In this document: positions 47,242-56,332 of the stretch, piece by piece
How positions within the stretch are numbered: the first letter of the stretch is position 1
Layout: each line of letters begins with the position of its first letter
Source of the DNA: Paracoccus seriniphilus
GTDB taxonomy: Bacteria; Pseudomonadota; Alphaproteobacteria; Rhodobacterales; Rhodobacteraceae
Reading direction: 5' to 3'
Length of the DNA: 64,000 nt
Assembly (NCBI RefSeq): GCF_028553745.1
Contig: NZ_CP067130.1
Location: forward strand, 186,001-250,000
The notes under the pieces: model-generated
Seen by the model: the letters and a program-made list of their open reading frames with translations, nothing else
Told to the model about the DNA's origin: nothing
Database searches by the model: none
Program-made: the position numbers and the translations under genes

Positions 47242-48025
47242 AGCTTGTAGCCGAGAATATCGACCTCTGGCTTGGACGCAGACAGATCCTGCATCAGGTC
47301 GGGCTGACCGCCGCGGCGGGGTGCTTCACCGTCATTATCGGCCCGAACGGGTCGGGCAAGACCACTCTGTTGCGCAGCCTGACCGGAGATGTCGCGCCGC
47401 GACGCGGGGGTGTCACGCTGAACCGCGTCGATATCGCATCCTGTCAGGCGCATGACTGGCCGCGATGCGTGCGGTCCTGCCACAGCACAGCACGCTGTCC
47501 TTCCCTTTCACGGCATCCGAGATCGTCAGCATCGGGTTCGCGACCCGTCCTGTGGGCAGGGCAGAGCGTGCCGCCCTGATCGCCGCCGCCCTTTCGAAGG
47601 TCGGTTTGCCGGGACGCGGAGGCGAGATGTATCAACAGATGTCGGGGGGCGAGCAGCAGCGCGTCCAGCTGGCGCGCGCTTTGGTGCAGGTCTGGCATCC
47701 AATGACGCAACAGGGGCCTTGCTGGCTGTTTCTGGACGAACCTGTCAGCAGCCTCGATATCGCGCATCAGATGACCGTCATGCGGATCGCCGCCAATTAC
47801 GCGGCATCTGGTGGCGGGGTCGTCGCGGTCATGCATGATCTGAACCTGACGGCCATGTTTGCCGACCATGTCGTGCTGATGCATCAAGGCCGCGTGACCG
47901 CAGAAGGCAGGCCGGAACGGGTGATGACCAATGAACATCTGTCCCAGGCCTATGGCTGCAACCTGCGGATCAACCATGCCCCCGATGACGGGGTCTGGAT
48001 GCTGCCTCAGGCTGTTGGCGCATAG
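47238..48025 (+). pseudogene. hmuV: Haem ABC transporter ATPase, frameshifted
   Basis: The N-terminal part holds Walker A (IIGPNGSGKTTLLRSLTG), then at about 47455 the frame is lost; the next frame picks up at once with RAVLPQHSTLSFPFT and contains the signature (QMSGGEQQRVQLARAL), Walker B (CWLFLDEPVSS) and the switch histidine (VMHDLNLT). One missing base in CATGACTGG explains it. Both halves are otherwise complete (about 261 residues if joined). As read, the protein ends early at 47579 and would be inactive. Could also be a sequencing error. Confidence 0.85.
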
Positions 48026-48106
48026 GGATCGTCATTGCCAGGCTTTCACAAATTGAATTCCATGGCCAGCCGATGACAGCCCGCCGGATCTATCAAGAGG
48101 GCAACC

Positions 48107-48556
48107 ATGTTGAACCGCATCATCCGCAATCGTCAAAGCCGGGGCCACAGGCTGGAAAACCTTGATCGGACCGAGGTCGAGATCTTGCGCATCGCGCGCC
48201 GCATCTTTCACGGCCTTGCGACCACCGCGCATGACCCGATGTCACTGGAACAGGCGCTGGAGGTCGATCCTGACAGATTGAATTCGGTGGTCCCGCTGCG
48301 CCTCATGCTGGTCATCAATGCCATGCGACGCGCTCGCAGCAGCTGTTTCATTTATGCCAACCCGTTCTGCCCGCGATGCCAGAGCCGGCTGACACCGGAA
48401 GAACGCCTGTTCGTCGCGGTGTTTCGGGCCGTGGTGCAGCAGCAGAAAACGATGGCTCATGCAAATGCGATGATCCTTTGCGAGGGCGGAGATACCCGCG
48501 CCTTCCTGAGCCAGATGCAAGAGCTGGCACGGCTTGTTCCCGCGCAGGCCGGTTGA
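48107..48556 (+). CDS. Conserved-looking hypothetical protein, helical, with a CPRC motif
   Basis: 149 residues, no family recognised. Mostly alpha-helical; NPFCPRCQSRLTPEER (about 85-100) contains a CxxC pair and another cysteine lies near 79. No signal peptide. It follows the hmu genes by about 80 nt on the same strand, so it may be the last gene of that transcript. Coding use looks normal for this genome. Confidence 0.65.
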   Translation: MLNRIIRNRQSRGHRLENLDRTEVEILRIARRIFHGLATTAHDPMSLEQALEVDPDRLNSVVPLRLMLVINAMRRARSSCFIYANPFCPRCQSRLTPEERLFVAVFRAVVQQQKTMAHANAMILCEGGDTRAFLSQMQELARLVPAQAG

Positions 48557-48654
48557 TCCATCTGCATCAGACCCGGCCCGTCGGCCAAGACGGGCCAGAC
48601 TGCATGACAGTCGTCCGCGGGAAAGTCTGGTATTCGGGATTTCGCCATCCCCGT

Positions 48655-48912
48655 TCAGACATCCCGTTTCAGCGTCTCGCGCTCGACCCGTGTCAGGTGA
48701 TGTCTGGCTTCCTCCAGATCTCCTCCGGTCATGCGCAGATATTTGCGCCACAGGCGCAGGGCGGATTGCGCAGACCACAGCAGGGCAGAATGCATCAGCC
48801 ATGCGCGCAGATCCGGTGGCAGTCGGTCATAGGCTGTCATCGGGTCGACGGTTCTGCTGCGCCGCTTCAGGTTGCTGCGCGTGTTTCCTTGCTGATGGAT
48901 ACGCGCCATCAT
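48655..48912 (-). CDS. Small DUF6525-like protein
   Basis: 85 residues from the ATG at 48912, which overlaps the CobW stop (ATGA). The sequence (NLKRRSRTVDPMTAYDRLPP, then DLRAWLMHSALLWSAQSALR) resembles the DUF6525 family of small proteins found mostly in Rhodobacterales, function unknown. It is the last gene of the zinT-cobW set. Basic N-terminus, two helices. Confidence 0.7.
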   Translation of the reverse strand: MMARIHQQGNTRSNLKRRSRTVDPMTAYDRLPPDLRAWLMHSALLWSAQSALRLWRKYLRMTGGDLEEARHHLTRVERETLKRDV

Positions 48913-49840
48913 GCGGCCCGTGGATCGTCCTGCCATTCAGGGAAGGGATCAGCCATCCCGGCCCATTCCTCAGGCGCAAGTCGCTGCGTTGGCTTGATCA
49001 GTGCGCCATCCAGCGCAGAGATGATTGCCGATTTGTCCATCCCGGCGCCGATAAAGACCAGCTCTTGTCGGCGGTCGCCGAATGGTTCTTGCCAGTGGCG
49101 CGCCAGATAGGCCCTTGCCTCGGGATGATCGGGGCGCCTCTCTTCGGGCACGCTGGCCCACCAGCGCCCCAATGGGCGCACGCTGCTGATCGCACCGGCC
49201 AATGAGAATTCGGCCAGCCAGTCGGGGCGTGTCGCAATCCAGAAATGTCCCTTGGCGCGCAAAACGCCGGGCAGCGGGCCGTTCAGAATGACGACATCGG
49301 CAAATTCGATCTGATCCACCAGCAAATCCACCAAGGTCCGCTGGTCGTCGCTGCCGATTTCCTGACCGTGATCCTTCAGGAAATCATGGCTGGCGTAATC
49401 GCCCAGCAGGTTCACCGTATCCACGACCGTCACCATGGTGTCCAGCCGCGCGACATCTGACAGGCTGTCGCCATATTCATCGCGAAAATCGAAGGTTGCC
49501 GCGACCGGCAAGGGTTCCGATACGCCGGTTGATTCAATCAGCAGATAGTCAAACCGCTCCTCATTGGCCAGCCGCCGCACCTCTTGCAGCAGATCATCGC
49601 GCAGGGTGCAGCAGATACAGCCATTTGTCATTTCGACCAGCTTTTCTTCGCTGTGGCTCAGACCGGCACACCTTCCCGGATCAGGTCGGCATCGATATTC
49701 ACTTCGGACATGTCATTCACGATGACCGCAACTCGACGGCCATCGCGATTGTTCAGGGTTTTGTTGAGAAGCGTGGTCTTGCCTGCACCGAGAAAACCCG
49801 AAAGGACGGTGACGCGCAGACGTGTATCTTTCTTATTCAT
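48909..49840 (-). pseudogene. CobW/COG0523 zinc metallochaperone GTPase, frameshifted
   Basis: From the ATG at 49840 the frame has the GTPase P-loop ([18 protein letters not shown]) and [16 protein letters not shown], then stops at about 49658. The other frame continues with SHSEEKLVEMTNGCICCTLR, carrying the CxCC zinc site, through the GTPase NKxD-like region and the C-terminal domain to 48909. One missing G near 49665-49672 (GGTGTGCC) accounts for the shift. COG0523 proteins of this type are made under zinc limitation; the Zur-like box and zinT upstream support that. It may be a real loss or a sequencing error. Confidence 0.85.
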
Positions 49841-49898
49841 TCCGGGTCTTTGCCTTGTGTTGTCGGAACGGATCATCTCGGACAGGCGCGCGACAGAG

Positions 49899-50570
49899 TC
49901 AATGCGCCATCATGTCCGCGGCGATTTCTTCACTGCCGAGGCTGGAGGGGAAATAGGTCGGCCAGTTGGTCACTTCCTCCAGCAGGGCTGCGCGGTCGTC
50001 GCCCCAATAGATGTGGTAGTGATCGGCCTTGGCTGGTGCGATCCGGTGGTCGCTGAACTGGATGAAGCCCGGCGCCGCCGCGTCGCCCTCGACCTTCTTG
50101 AAGATGAATCGCACGCCGCGATTGCCCGCCTTGTAGGTCAGCACTTCATGGCCGTCATCGGCATAGCTGGCCTGAACGGCACCACCATCGCGGAAGAAAG
50201 TGACCTTGTCGCCCTCGATAAGGATTCGGTCCACATCCGTGGCATAGCCGGTGGTGTAATAGGCGGTATATTCCTCGGCGGTCTTTTCGCCATGTTCCGC
50301 CTTGTGCTGCATCACGCCATCCAGACTGCCATCCAGCAAAAGCGGATAGACCGACTGCCAATCCCCTGCCCAGTCCGACAGCGGGCGGGCCTTGATCTGG
50401 TCGTCGTCGAAATAGCCTTTGTAGATCTCTTTCGCGCCATGATCATCTGTGTGGTCATGGGCCTTGTGCTGCCCGTCATGGGATGCGGTTTGGGCCAGGG
50501 CAGGGGCGGATAGGGCTAGCAATGCGCCAAAGGTGAGGGCGCTGATCTGCCTTGCGACGGGAAGTTGCAT
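49899..50570 (-). CDS. zinT: Periplasmic zinc-binding protein ZinT (YodA family)
   Basis: 223 residues. Signal peptide ends at [10 protein letters not shown] (about residue 26), followed by a His/Asp-rich stretch ([15 protein letters not shown]) and the ZinT lipocalin-like domain: [26 protein letters not shown] and the C-terminal [19 protein letters not shown] with the zinc-binding histidines. It captures zinc in the periplasm under starvation. First gene of the zinT-cobW-DUF6525 set; a Zur-type palindrome lies 42 nt upstream. Confidence 0.93.
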   Translation of the reverse strand: MQLPVARQISALTFGALLALSAPALAQTASHDGQHKAHDHTDDHGAKEIYKGYFDDDQIKARPLSDWAGDWQSVYPLLLDGSLDGVMQHKAEHGEKTAEEYTAYYTTGYATDVDRILIEGDKVTFFRDGGAVQASYADDGHEVLTYKAGNRGVRFIFKKVEGDAAAPGFIQFSDHRIAPAKADHYHIYWGDDRAALLEEVTNWPTYFPSSLGSEEIAADMMAH

Positions 50571-50611
50571 CTTGGGTCTCCATCTTTACCGGGTCGGCGG
50601 TTATCTAGGCG

Positions 50612-50629
50612 GTTATGATATAACATAAC
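50612..50629 (-). promoter_or_regulatory. Probable Zur box upstream of zinT
   Basis: GTTATGATATAACATAAC: perfect 6-bp arms GTTATG/CATAAC around an AT core, 42 nt before the zinT start. The size, spacing and AT composition fit Zur sites of alphaproteobacteria. Confidence 0.65.
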
Positions 50630-50764
50630 TGACAAGCCCGATAACGGATCGTCCCGGCCTCGACAACCGCCATTTTGCGCGGACAGCCTGATCGCGTCAG
50701 GCGACTTATGTTGATGGAGTTGCGTTCCGACAAGCTGACACTCTGTCGGAACGCTATCGACCGG

Positions 50765-52324
50765 TTATGCCCGCCGTTCGAAGCGGGCAGGTCCGTTCAG
50801 CGTGAACAGCTCGATTTCCAGTGCGTCGGCCCGATCTGAAGTCCCGGAGAATGTCGCGGTCGAGCGCGAGCCCTCGACCGCGTTTTCATTGGTGATATCA
50901 AAAACCATCGTGTTGCCGTCCCATGGCTGCAGCGGGAAAGCCAGAGCCTTGGGGCCGACATGCAGGACCAATCCGCCGTCCTCTTCGCGCAGTTCGATCG
51001 TGCCGAAATAGGGATGGCCATATTGGCCCAGGCAGTAACCGGGGGCCGGGGCAGGCGCGGCATCGGCAGGGGGCTGTTGCCCGACCGTGATGCCGACCGG
51101 CGTGTAGAAAGCCTGGAAACGGCTTTCATAGCCGGTGAACCAGTCGCGCGTGATGCGGCCATATTGCACCATGTCCGTGAACGAGGTGCCAATGGATTCG
51201 ACCGCTCCGACGGGCGCGGCATTGGACAGCACCACGATCCCGATATCCAGCGAGGGGATCAGCGCAAAAGAGGTTCCGGCACCAAGAAGGAAGGCGCCCG
51301 AATGGCTGAGGATGACCCGGCCCGAAGGATCGGTGCCGACATTGAAACCATAGCCGTAGAAACCACCGCGCTCATCAGGGAGCTCGGGGCGTCTGGAGAA
51401 GCTTTGCGGGCTGATGGCCGGCTGCAATGCCTTGGGGGAAATGAGTTCGCCACCATCGGCCAGAACCATCTTCATCCAACGGGCCATGTCATTGACCGAT
51501 GAACTGACTCCGCCGGCCGGAGACTGGGCGTCGGGCTGGCGCTGATAGCGTGGTTCGAAATGGTCTCCAAATCTGGCATGGGGCAGGGCGCGGTTGTCCC
51601 GTGCCATGTAATCATCGAAACGCGCGCTTGTGCTGGTCATGCCCAGAGGCTGGAACAGGGCTTCATCGGCCAGGCTTGCCCAATCGGTCCCCGAAGCGAC
51701 GGAAACCGCTTCGGCGGCGGCTGTAAGGCCGAAATTCGTATAGGCATAGCTGCTGCGGAACGGGTTTAGTGGTTGCAGACGCAGGCGTTCGAGGATCGTC
51801 CGCCGGTCAAATCCCATATCCTCAAGATCGTCACCCGCGTGGCCCGGCAGCCCGGATCGGTGGCTGTAGAGGTCCCCCACTGTCAGCCGTTCGGTGATGG
51901 CCGGATCAGACAGGCTGAACCATGGCAGAAGGTCCTGCATTCGGCTGTCCCACGAGACGATGCCGCGCGAAACCTGCCTTGCCACGACAGTTGCGCCGAC
52001 CGATTTGGACAGCGAGGCCAGCTGGAACACCGTATCGGTATCGACGGGCTGATTGCTCTTGTCACCGCGCGTGCCGAAGCCTTTTGCATAGACGGTCTCA
52101 CCCCGATGAACGACGGCGACCGCAATGCCGGGAACGCCGCTGTGGGTCCTGATATCTTCCACGATCCCGTCAAGCGCCTGAATGGCATCGGTTATCTGAT
52201 CAGGTGGAACCTCGATTCCCGGCGTTCTGGAGGGCGGCAATTCCTCGGCAAGGGCTGGCATGGCCAGCGCGGTCATCGAGGCGGAAGCCAGAAAGCGCCG
52301 ACGGGTAAGATGGAAGAGAGACAT
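50765..52324 (-). CDS. Exported serine hydrolase (class C beta-lactamase/PBP4-like)
   Basis: 519 residues from the ATG at 52324 (AAAGG ribosome site). The N-terminus LTRRRFLASASMTALAMPALA is a twin-arginine-type export signal. The beta-lactamase domain (about 40-400) has SxxK in QLASLSKSVGA, YxN in YAYTNFG and HSG in ILSHSGAFLLG. A C-terminal lipocalin-like segment (about 420-519) follows. Such proteins are usually esterases or peptidases, not true lactamases; the substrate is unknown. Confidence 0.88.
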   Translation of the reverse strand: MSLFHLTRRRFLASASMTALAMPALAEELPPSRTPGIEVPPDQITDAIQALDGIVEDIRTHSGVPGIAVAVVHRGETVYAKGFGTRGDKSNQPVDTDTVFQLASLSKSVGATVVARQVSRGIVSWDSRMQDLLPWFSLSDPAITERLTVGDLYSHRSGLPGHAGDDLEDMGFDRRTILERLRLQPLNPFRSSYAYTNFGLTAAAEAVSVASGTDWASLADEALFQPLGMTSTSARFDDYMARDNRALPHARFGDHFEPRYQRQPDAQSPAGGVSSSVNDMARWMKMVLADGGELISPKALQPAISPQSFSRRPELPDERGGFYGYGFNVGTDPSGRVILSHSGAFLLGAGTSFALIPSLDIGIVVLSNAAPVGAVESIGTSFTDMVQYGRITRDWFTGYESRFQAFYTPVGITVGQQPPADAAPAPAPGYCLGQYGHPYFGTIELREEDGGLVLHVGPKALAFPLQPWDGNTMVFDITNENAVEGSRSTATFSGTSDRADALEIELFTLNGPARFERRA

Positions 52325-52418
52325 GTGAAACCTTTCGATCATTCTCGGGACTTCGGGAGCGCCACACCAACAGCCGGACGCGGGCTATTCTGGTCAGGCA
52401 CATCTTGATCCGCAGCCA

Positions 52419-52763
52419 TCAGAAAGCCAGACCCGGCCTGAAAAACATCCGCGTGCCGGGATCTTCGGCATTCTCGGGTCGATGCCAGGGGGCGCCGCCC
52501 AGAGAAAGCTGGACCGAGCCCGGAAGCGGGGTCGAGGCATATTCGCCGGATGTGCGCCACAGATATCGCGCGGTGCCAATGGCAGCATGCGAAATGCCCG
52601 GACCGACACCGGCGCTGGAGCGGTCGAACTCGACCGATAACCGCAACCCGCCGCCACCTGTCGGCACCTCTGGTCGCAAAAGAGTGCCTTCGATCTGCAA
52701 ACCGCCCAGATCGCTCATGAGCGGCAGGATTCGCTCAGCTTCCTTGATAGGGATCGGGCGCAT
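52419..52763 (-). pseudogene. Possible remnant of a ShlB/FhaC-type two-partner secretion transporter
   Basis: 114 codons from an ATG at 52763, but similar coding sequence extends upstream without a start. The first part (RPIPIKEAERILPLMSDLGG, then LQIEGTLLRP) resembles a POTRA domain; the end (SVQLSLGGAPWHRPENAEDP, TRMFFRPGLAF) resembles the last strand of such barrels, finishing in phenylalanine. The barrel between is missing. If this reading is wrong, it is a short hypothetical gene. Confidence 0.4.
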
Positions 52764-53506
52764 GGCGGTCAGCCGGTTGATAGAGGGCGCAAGGCGTTGC
52801 CTGATCCGGGGGATGGAACTGGTGATCTCGACAGTGCCCGGTCTTGGTGACGGCCCGGATTTGCATCTGCATGCCCGGTCGCGCTTGGGTGCCGGTTGTG
52901 GGGATTGGCCAGGTCATCGCCGGGTTTTCCTTAACCGCCGCGCGGATGGACGCAAATTAAGACGTCCAGCGCGGCGGCCAGAGGGAGTGCGGCTTTGACC
53001 ACTGAATCGAGCTTGGCGACGACAGCCGCAGAACGCGGCGCATCACGCAAGACACCCGATGCCGGCATGGCAAGGGTCCGATTCACATCTACGACAGAAT
53101 TGACGGCAGATGCCGCGGGGGACGACAAGCGGGCCGACAGCGGCAGAAACCGAAATAACCTCAAGCTCCGCGCCATCAGCGGGCCACTCGTAAAAAACGC
53201 TGCCAATATAAGCCATTCCCCTTTTCGGTTGCAGATGCGGGAACAAACTCTCCCAAAACGGTCTTAGGGGGATCGAGGCACTAAACAAAGGCGGCAATGG
53301 TGCAAAAATGGTATAAGCCATCCCGAGGCCAGTGAAACACATGGATGGTATGATGATGAACATTTGTCCGAATATCGCAGCAGAAGGCGCTGTCGGGCCA
53401 AGTTTGCACGGGGTTGAGTTCCGCCATGGCCTCGAACAAATTGAAACCGCCGCCGGTCCACGCGCCACCAGTTCTGCGCATATAACATATTGGAACATGC
53501 GTTTTC
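52764..53506. other. Intergenic region before the AAA regulator
   Basis: About 740 nt. The left 150 nt continue the possible POTRA fragment on the minus strand. The small open frames between 52930 and 53270 lack ribosome sites and family features. The AT-rich patch at 53475-53505 probably holds the promoter of the regulator. Confidence 0.4.
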
Positions 53507-56272
53507 GTGCCCAAGGTCGAACTTGATATTTCTCGCGGCGAATTGCTGCGCGATGGGGTGGCAATGCGTTTGCGCCCCAAGACCCTTGCGGTCCTTGTGG
53601 AACTGCACGCGCGCAGGAATGAAGTCGTCAGCCAGAACGACCTGAGAAACGCCGTCTGGGGACAGCAGCATGGGCGCGAAACCGGGCCAAAGCAGTGCAT
53701 TCGCGAGCTGAGACGCCTTCTTGACGATACCCCCGGTTCCCCGCGGTTCATCGAGACCGTAGGCCGTCGGGGGTATCGACTGGTCGGCAGGATTGATCTG
53801 TTGAACTCCGGCAGGGATGACTCTGGCCCGGCTCCGCTCTGCGTCGGGCGAGCGGCCGAACTGGCCATGCTTGCCGATTCAGCCCTGATGGCCCGTTCCG
53901 GCAAGCGCGCCGTGACGCTTGTCTCGGGAGAGGCCGGATCAGGGAAATCAAGGCTGCTCGAGGCTTTCGCAGCCACATTGTCGCCGGGGGCGTCTTTCTG
54001 GACTGCCGGTGCGCATTGCATTCCCCATCCGGGCGCGCGCGAGCCATACGGTCCGTTGATCGCAATCCTGTCCCAGCTTGCCACCGGAGGATCCACCCGG
54101 AAACCGGTTCTGCGGCTGCTTGAAACTGTCGCGCCCTCATGGAAAGAATTGCTGCCGGAACTGCGTGCCGCGCCCGCCCTTGCAGCCCAACCCGTGACGC
54201 TGGTCGAGACAGCGCCGGATTCGATGCTGCGAGAGTTCACGGCATTTGCAGAGCGTCTTTCGCAACAGCAGCCCGGTGTGATCATTCTTGAGGATCTGCA
54301 TTGGGCCGATCAGAGCACGCTGGCCTGGCTGTTGTTCTGGGCACAAAGCCGTGCGCCCGCCAGAATCCTTGTCATCGGAACCTACCGTTTTGATGAACTG
54401 GACAATGGCGGCGATCTGAAAACAACGATTCACCATCTCAAGCGCATGCCCGGCTTTTCCCTGCTGGCGCTGGACGGGCTTGACCATGGCGCCGTCACCG
54501 AACTTCTGAACCGGCGCTTTCCCGACAGCAATCTGCCACCGTCGCTTGCGCGCGAGCTGACACGCAGAACGGAAGGGCATGCAATTCTGGTGGATGCCGT
54601 CGTCGAACAATGGCATCGCGAGGGGGTGCTGAAGCCGGAGCGGGATCAATGGGCGCCGGAGGGCGATCTGGACAGATTGATGTCGTCAGTCACCCGCAGC
54701 GTTCAAAGCTTCATCGCCGACGAAATCGGCAGGCTGAATCCGGACGAAAGGCTGATACTCGAGATTGCAAGCGTCGCGAGCAACCGCTTTTCTGCGCCGA
54801 TGCTGAATGATGGCCGGATCGGGGTCGAGGAAACCGAAAGGATGCTGGACCGGCTTGCAAGTTCCGGGCGCTTCCTTGAGCGGTCCGGAATCGTGGGATG
54901 GCCGGACGGTAGCGAGGCCACGGGTTACGTCTTTCGCCACGCGCTTTATCGCGAGGCCCTTTATGAGGGCATTCCTGCTGCCAATCGGCAGGGACTGCAT
55001 GAACGGATCGGCAGCCGTCTGGAAACTGCGTTCAAGGCACAGGCAGCCGAAATGGCCCCTGTCCTTGCGAACCATTTCGAACGCGCCGCCGACCATCGCC
55101 GTGCGGCCATCTATCGCGGCCTTTCGGGGCTGACAGCCCTGAAACGCGGGGCGGCGAATGATGCGGCAGGGCAGTTCAGACGGGCCTTGAAGTCCTTTGC
55201 GGCCTGCGACCCCGACCCTGAAACGCGTGGGGCCGAGTGTCGGGCGCTTCTGGGGCTGGCTGCGGCACTGATCGTGGGCGACAGCTTTACCACGCTGGAG
55301 CTGAGAGAGGTGTGCGAGCGCGCCGCAACGCTGGCAGAACAGGCGAGTGAACCGGCGACCATCGTGCCCGCGCTGGCCGGGTTGTGGAATCACCACATCT
55401 CCAGGGCGGATCTGGCCGCGGCATGGAAACTGGCCAAGGTTCTTCATGAACTGACCGGAAATGCGCCTGCAAGCTATGCGATGGTGGCGCAAAATGCGGC
55501 GGGGCAGACAAGCTTCTTCGGCGGCGACCTCATGGCCTGTCTGCCCCATATTGCCGCAGTTTGCGATACATATGACGCCCGCAACCGCACAGATGCCGCA
55601 GTTCTTTTTGGCGAGGATCCGGGGATCGTGTGCCGTCAATATGCCGCCTGTGTCCTTCAACTGCTGGGGCAGGGTGAGGCTGCCGAACAGCATTTTGCAG
55701 AGGGCATGAAGCTGGCGCACAGGCTCGATCAGCCCTTCAGTCAGGCGCAGATGCTTTGGGCGGGTGCGCTGATCGCGCGGGAGCGTGGCGCGCCCGAGCT
55801 GGTGCTGGAACGGGCCAATTCCCTGATCTCGGTCTGTGAAACCGCCGAGATCCCGTATTGGCTTCCATATGGCCAAATGCTGGCAGGTTGGGCGAAGGTG
55901 GTCCTTGGGGACCATTCGGCTCTGCAGCAGATCTGCGAAGGTCTGGATGCCTATGAGGCGATGGATGTGCAACTGACGCGGCCTTATGGGCTGGCACTTT
56001 ATGCGGAAGCTGCGGGACATTGCGGCCAGCCCGCCGAAGGGTTGAAGGCGCTATGGACGGCCTTGCAACTGGCCCGGCAAACCGGCGAGCGCTGGTACGA
56101 GCCGGAAATATACCTCCTCTGGGCCTCTCTTTCGATTCGGATCGGCCGAATGCGAAATATTTCCCTGCCCCTTGGACGCGCACTCGCGCTGGCCCGCCGC
56201 CAACGTGCGGGCCTTTGTGAGCGCCGCGCACGGGAGTTGCAGGACCGGATCAGGATGAACTCCGGGGGATAG
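53507..56272 (+). CDS. OmpR-type winged-helix regulator fused to an AAA ATPase and TPR-like region
   Basis: 921 residues from the GTG at 53507 (no in-frame ATG lies upstream after the last stop; an ATG at codon 20 is inside the HTH). Residues about 8-95 are an OmpR/CadC-like winged helix (LRPKTLAVLVELHARRNEVV, SQNDLRNAVWG, FIETVGRRGYRL). An AAA domain follows with Walker A GEAGSGKSRLLEAF (about 140) and Walker B VIILEDLHWAD (about 258). The rest is helical, TPR-like. This resembles AfsR/BTAD-like signal-transducing regulators; signal and targets are unknown. Confidence 0.87.
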   Translation: MPKVELDISRGELLRDGVAMRLRPKTLAVLVELHARRNEVVSQNDLRNAVWGQQHGRETGPKQCIRELRRLLDDTPGSPRFIETVGRRGYRLVGRIDLLNSGRDDSGPAPLCVGRAAELAMLADSALMARSGKRAVTLVSGEAGSGKSRLLEAFAATLSPGASFWTAGAHCIPHPGAREPYGPLIAILSQLATGGSTRKPVLRLLETVAPSWKELLPELRAAPALAAQPVTLVETAPDSMLREFTAFAERLSQQQPGVIILEDLHWADQSTLAWLLFWAQSRAPARILVIGTYRFDELDNGGDLKTTIHHLKRMPGFSLLALDGLDHGAVTELLNRRFPDSNLPPSLARELTRRTEGHAILVDAVVEQWHREGVLKPERDQWAPEGDLDRLMSSVTRSVQSFIADEIGRLNPDERLILEIASVASNRFSAPMLNDGRIGVEETERMLDRLASSGRFLERSGIVGWPDGSEATGYVFRHALYREALYEGIPAANRQGLHERIGSRLETAFKAQAAEMAPVLANHFERAADHRRAAIYRGLSGLTALKRGAANDAAGQFRRALKSFAACDPDPETRGAECRALLGLAAALIVGDSFTTLELREVCERAATLAEQASEPATIVPALAGLWNHHISRADLAAAWKLAKVLHELTGNAPASYAMVAQNAAGQTSFFGGDLMACLPHIAAVCDTYDARNRTDAAVLFGEDPGIVCRQYAACVLQLLGQGEAAEQHFAEGMKLAHRLDQPFSQAQMLWAGALIARERGAPELVLERANSLISVCETAEIPYWLPYGQMLAGWAKVVLGDHSALQQICEGLDAYEAMDVQLTRPYGLALYAEAAGHCGQPAEGLKALWTALQLARQTGERWYEPEIYLLWASLSIRIGRMRNISLPLGRALALARRQRAGLCERRARELQDRIRMNSGG

Positions 56273-56332
56273 GGTCGTGGGGTGCGCCATGATCCGCGGG
56301 GCATGGCAGTGATCCGAAACTGTCCCTGAATT

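Noticed and set aside
47238..48025. Programmed ribosomal frameshift in hmuV
   Set aside because: There is no slippery heptamer or downstream pseudoknot-like hairpin at 47455, and HmuV is not known to need recoding.
52995..53267. 90-codon open frame before the AAA regulator
   Set aside because: Polar, low-information sequence with no ribosome site and no recognisable domain.
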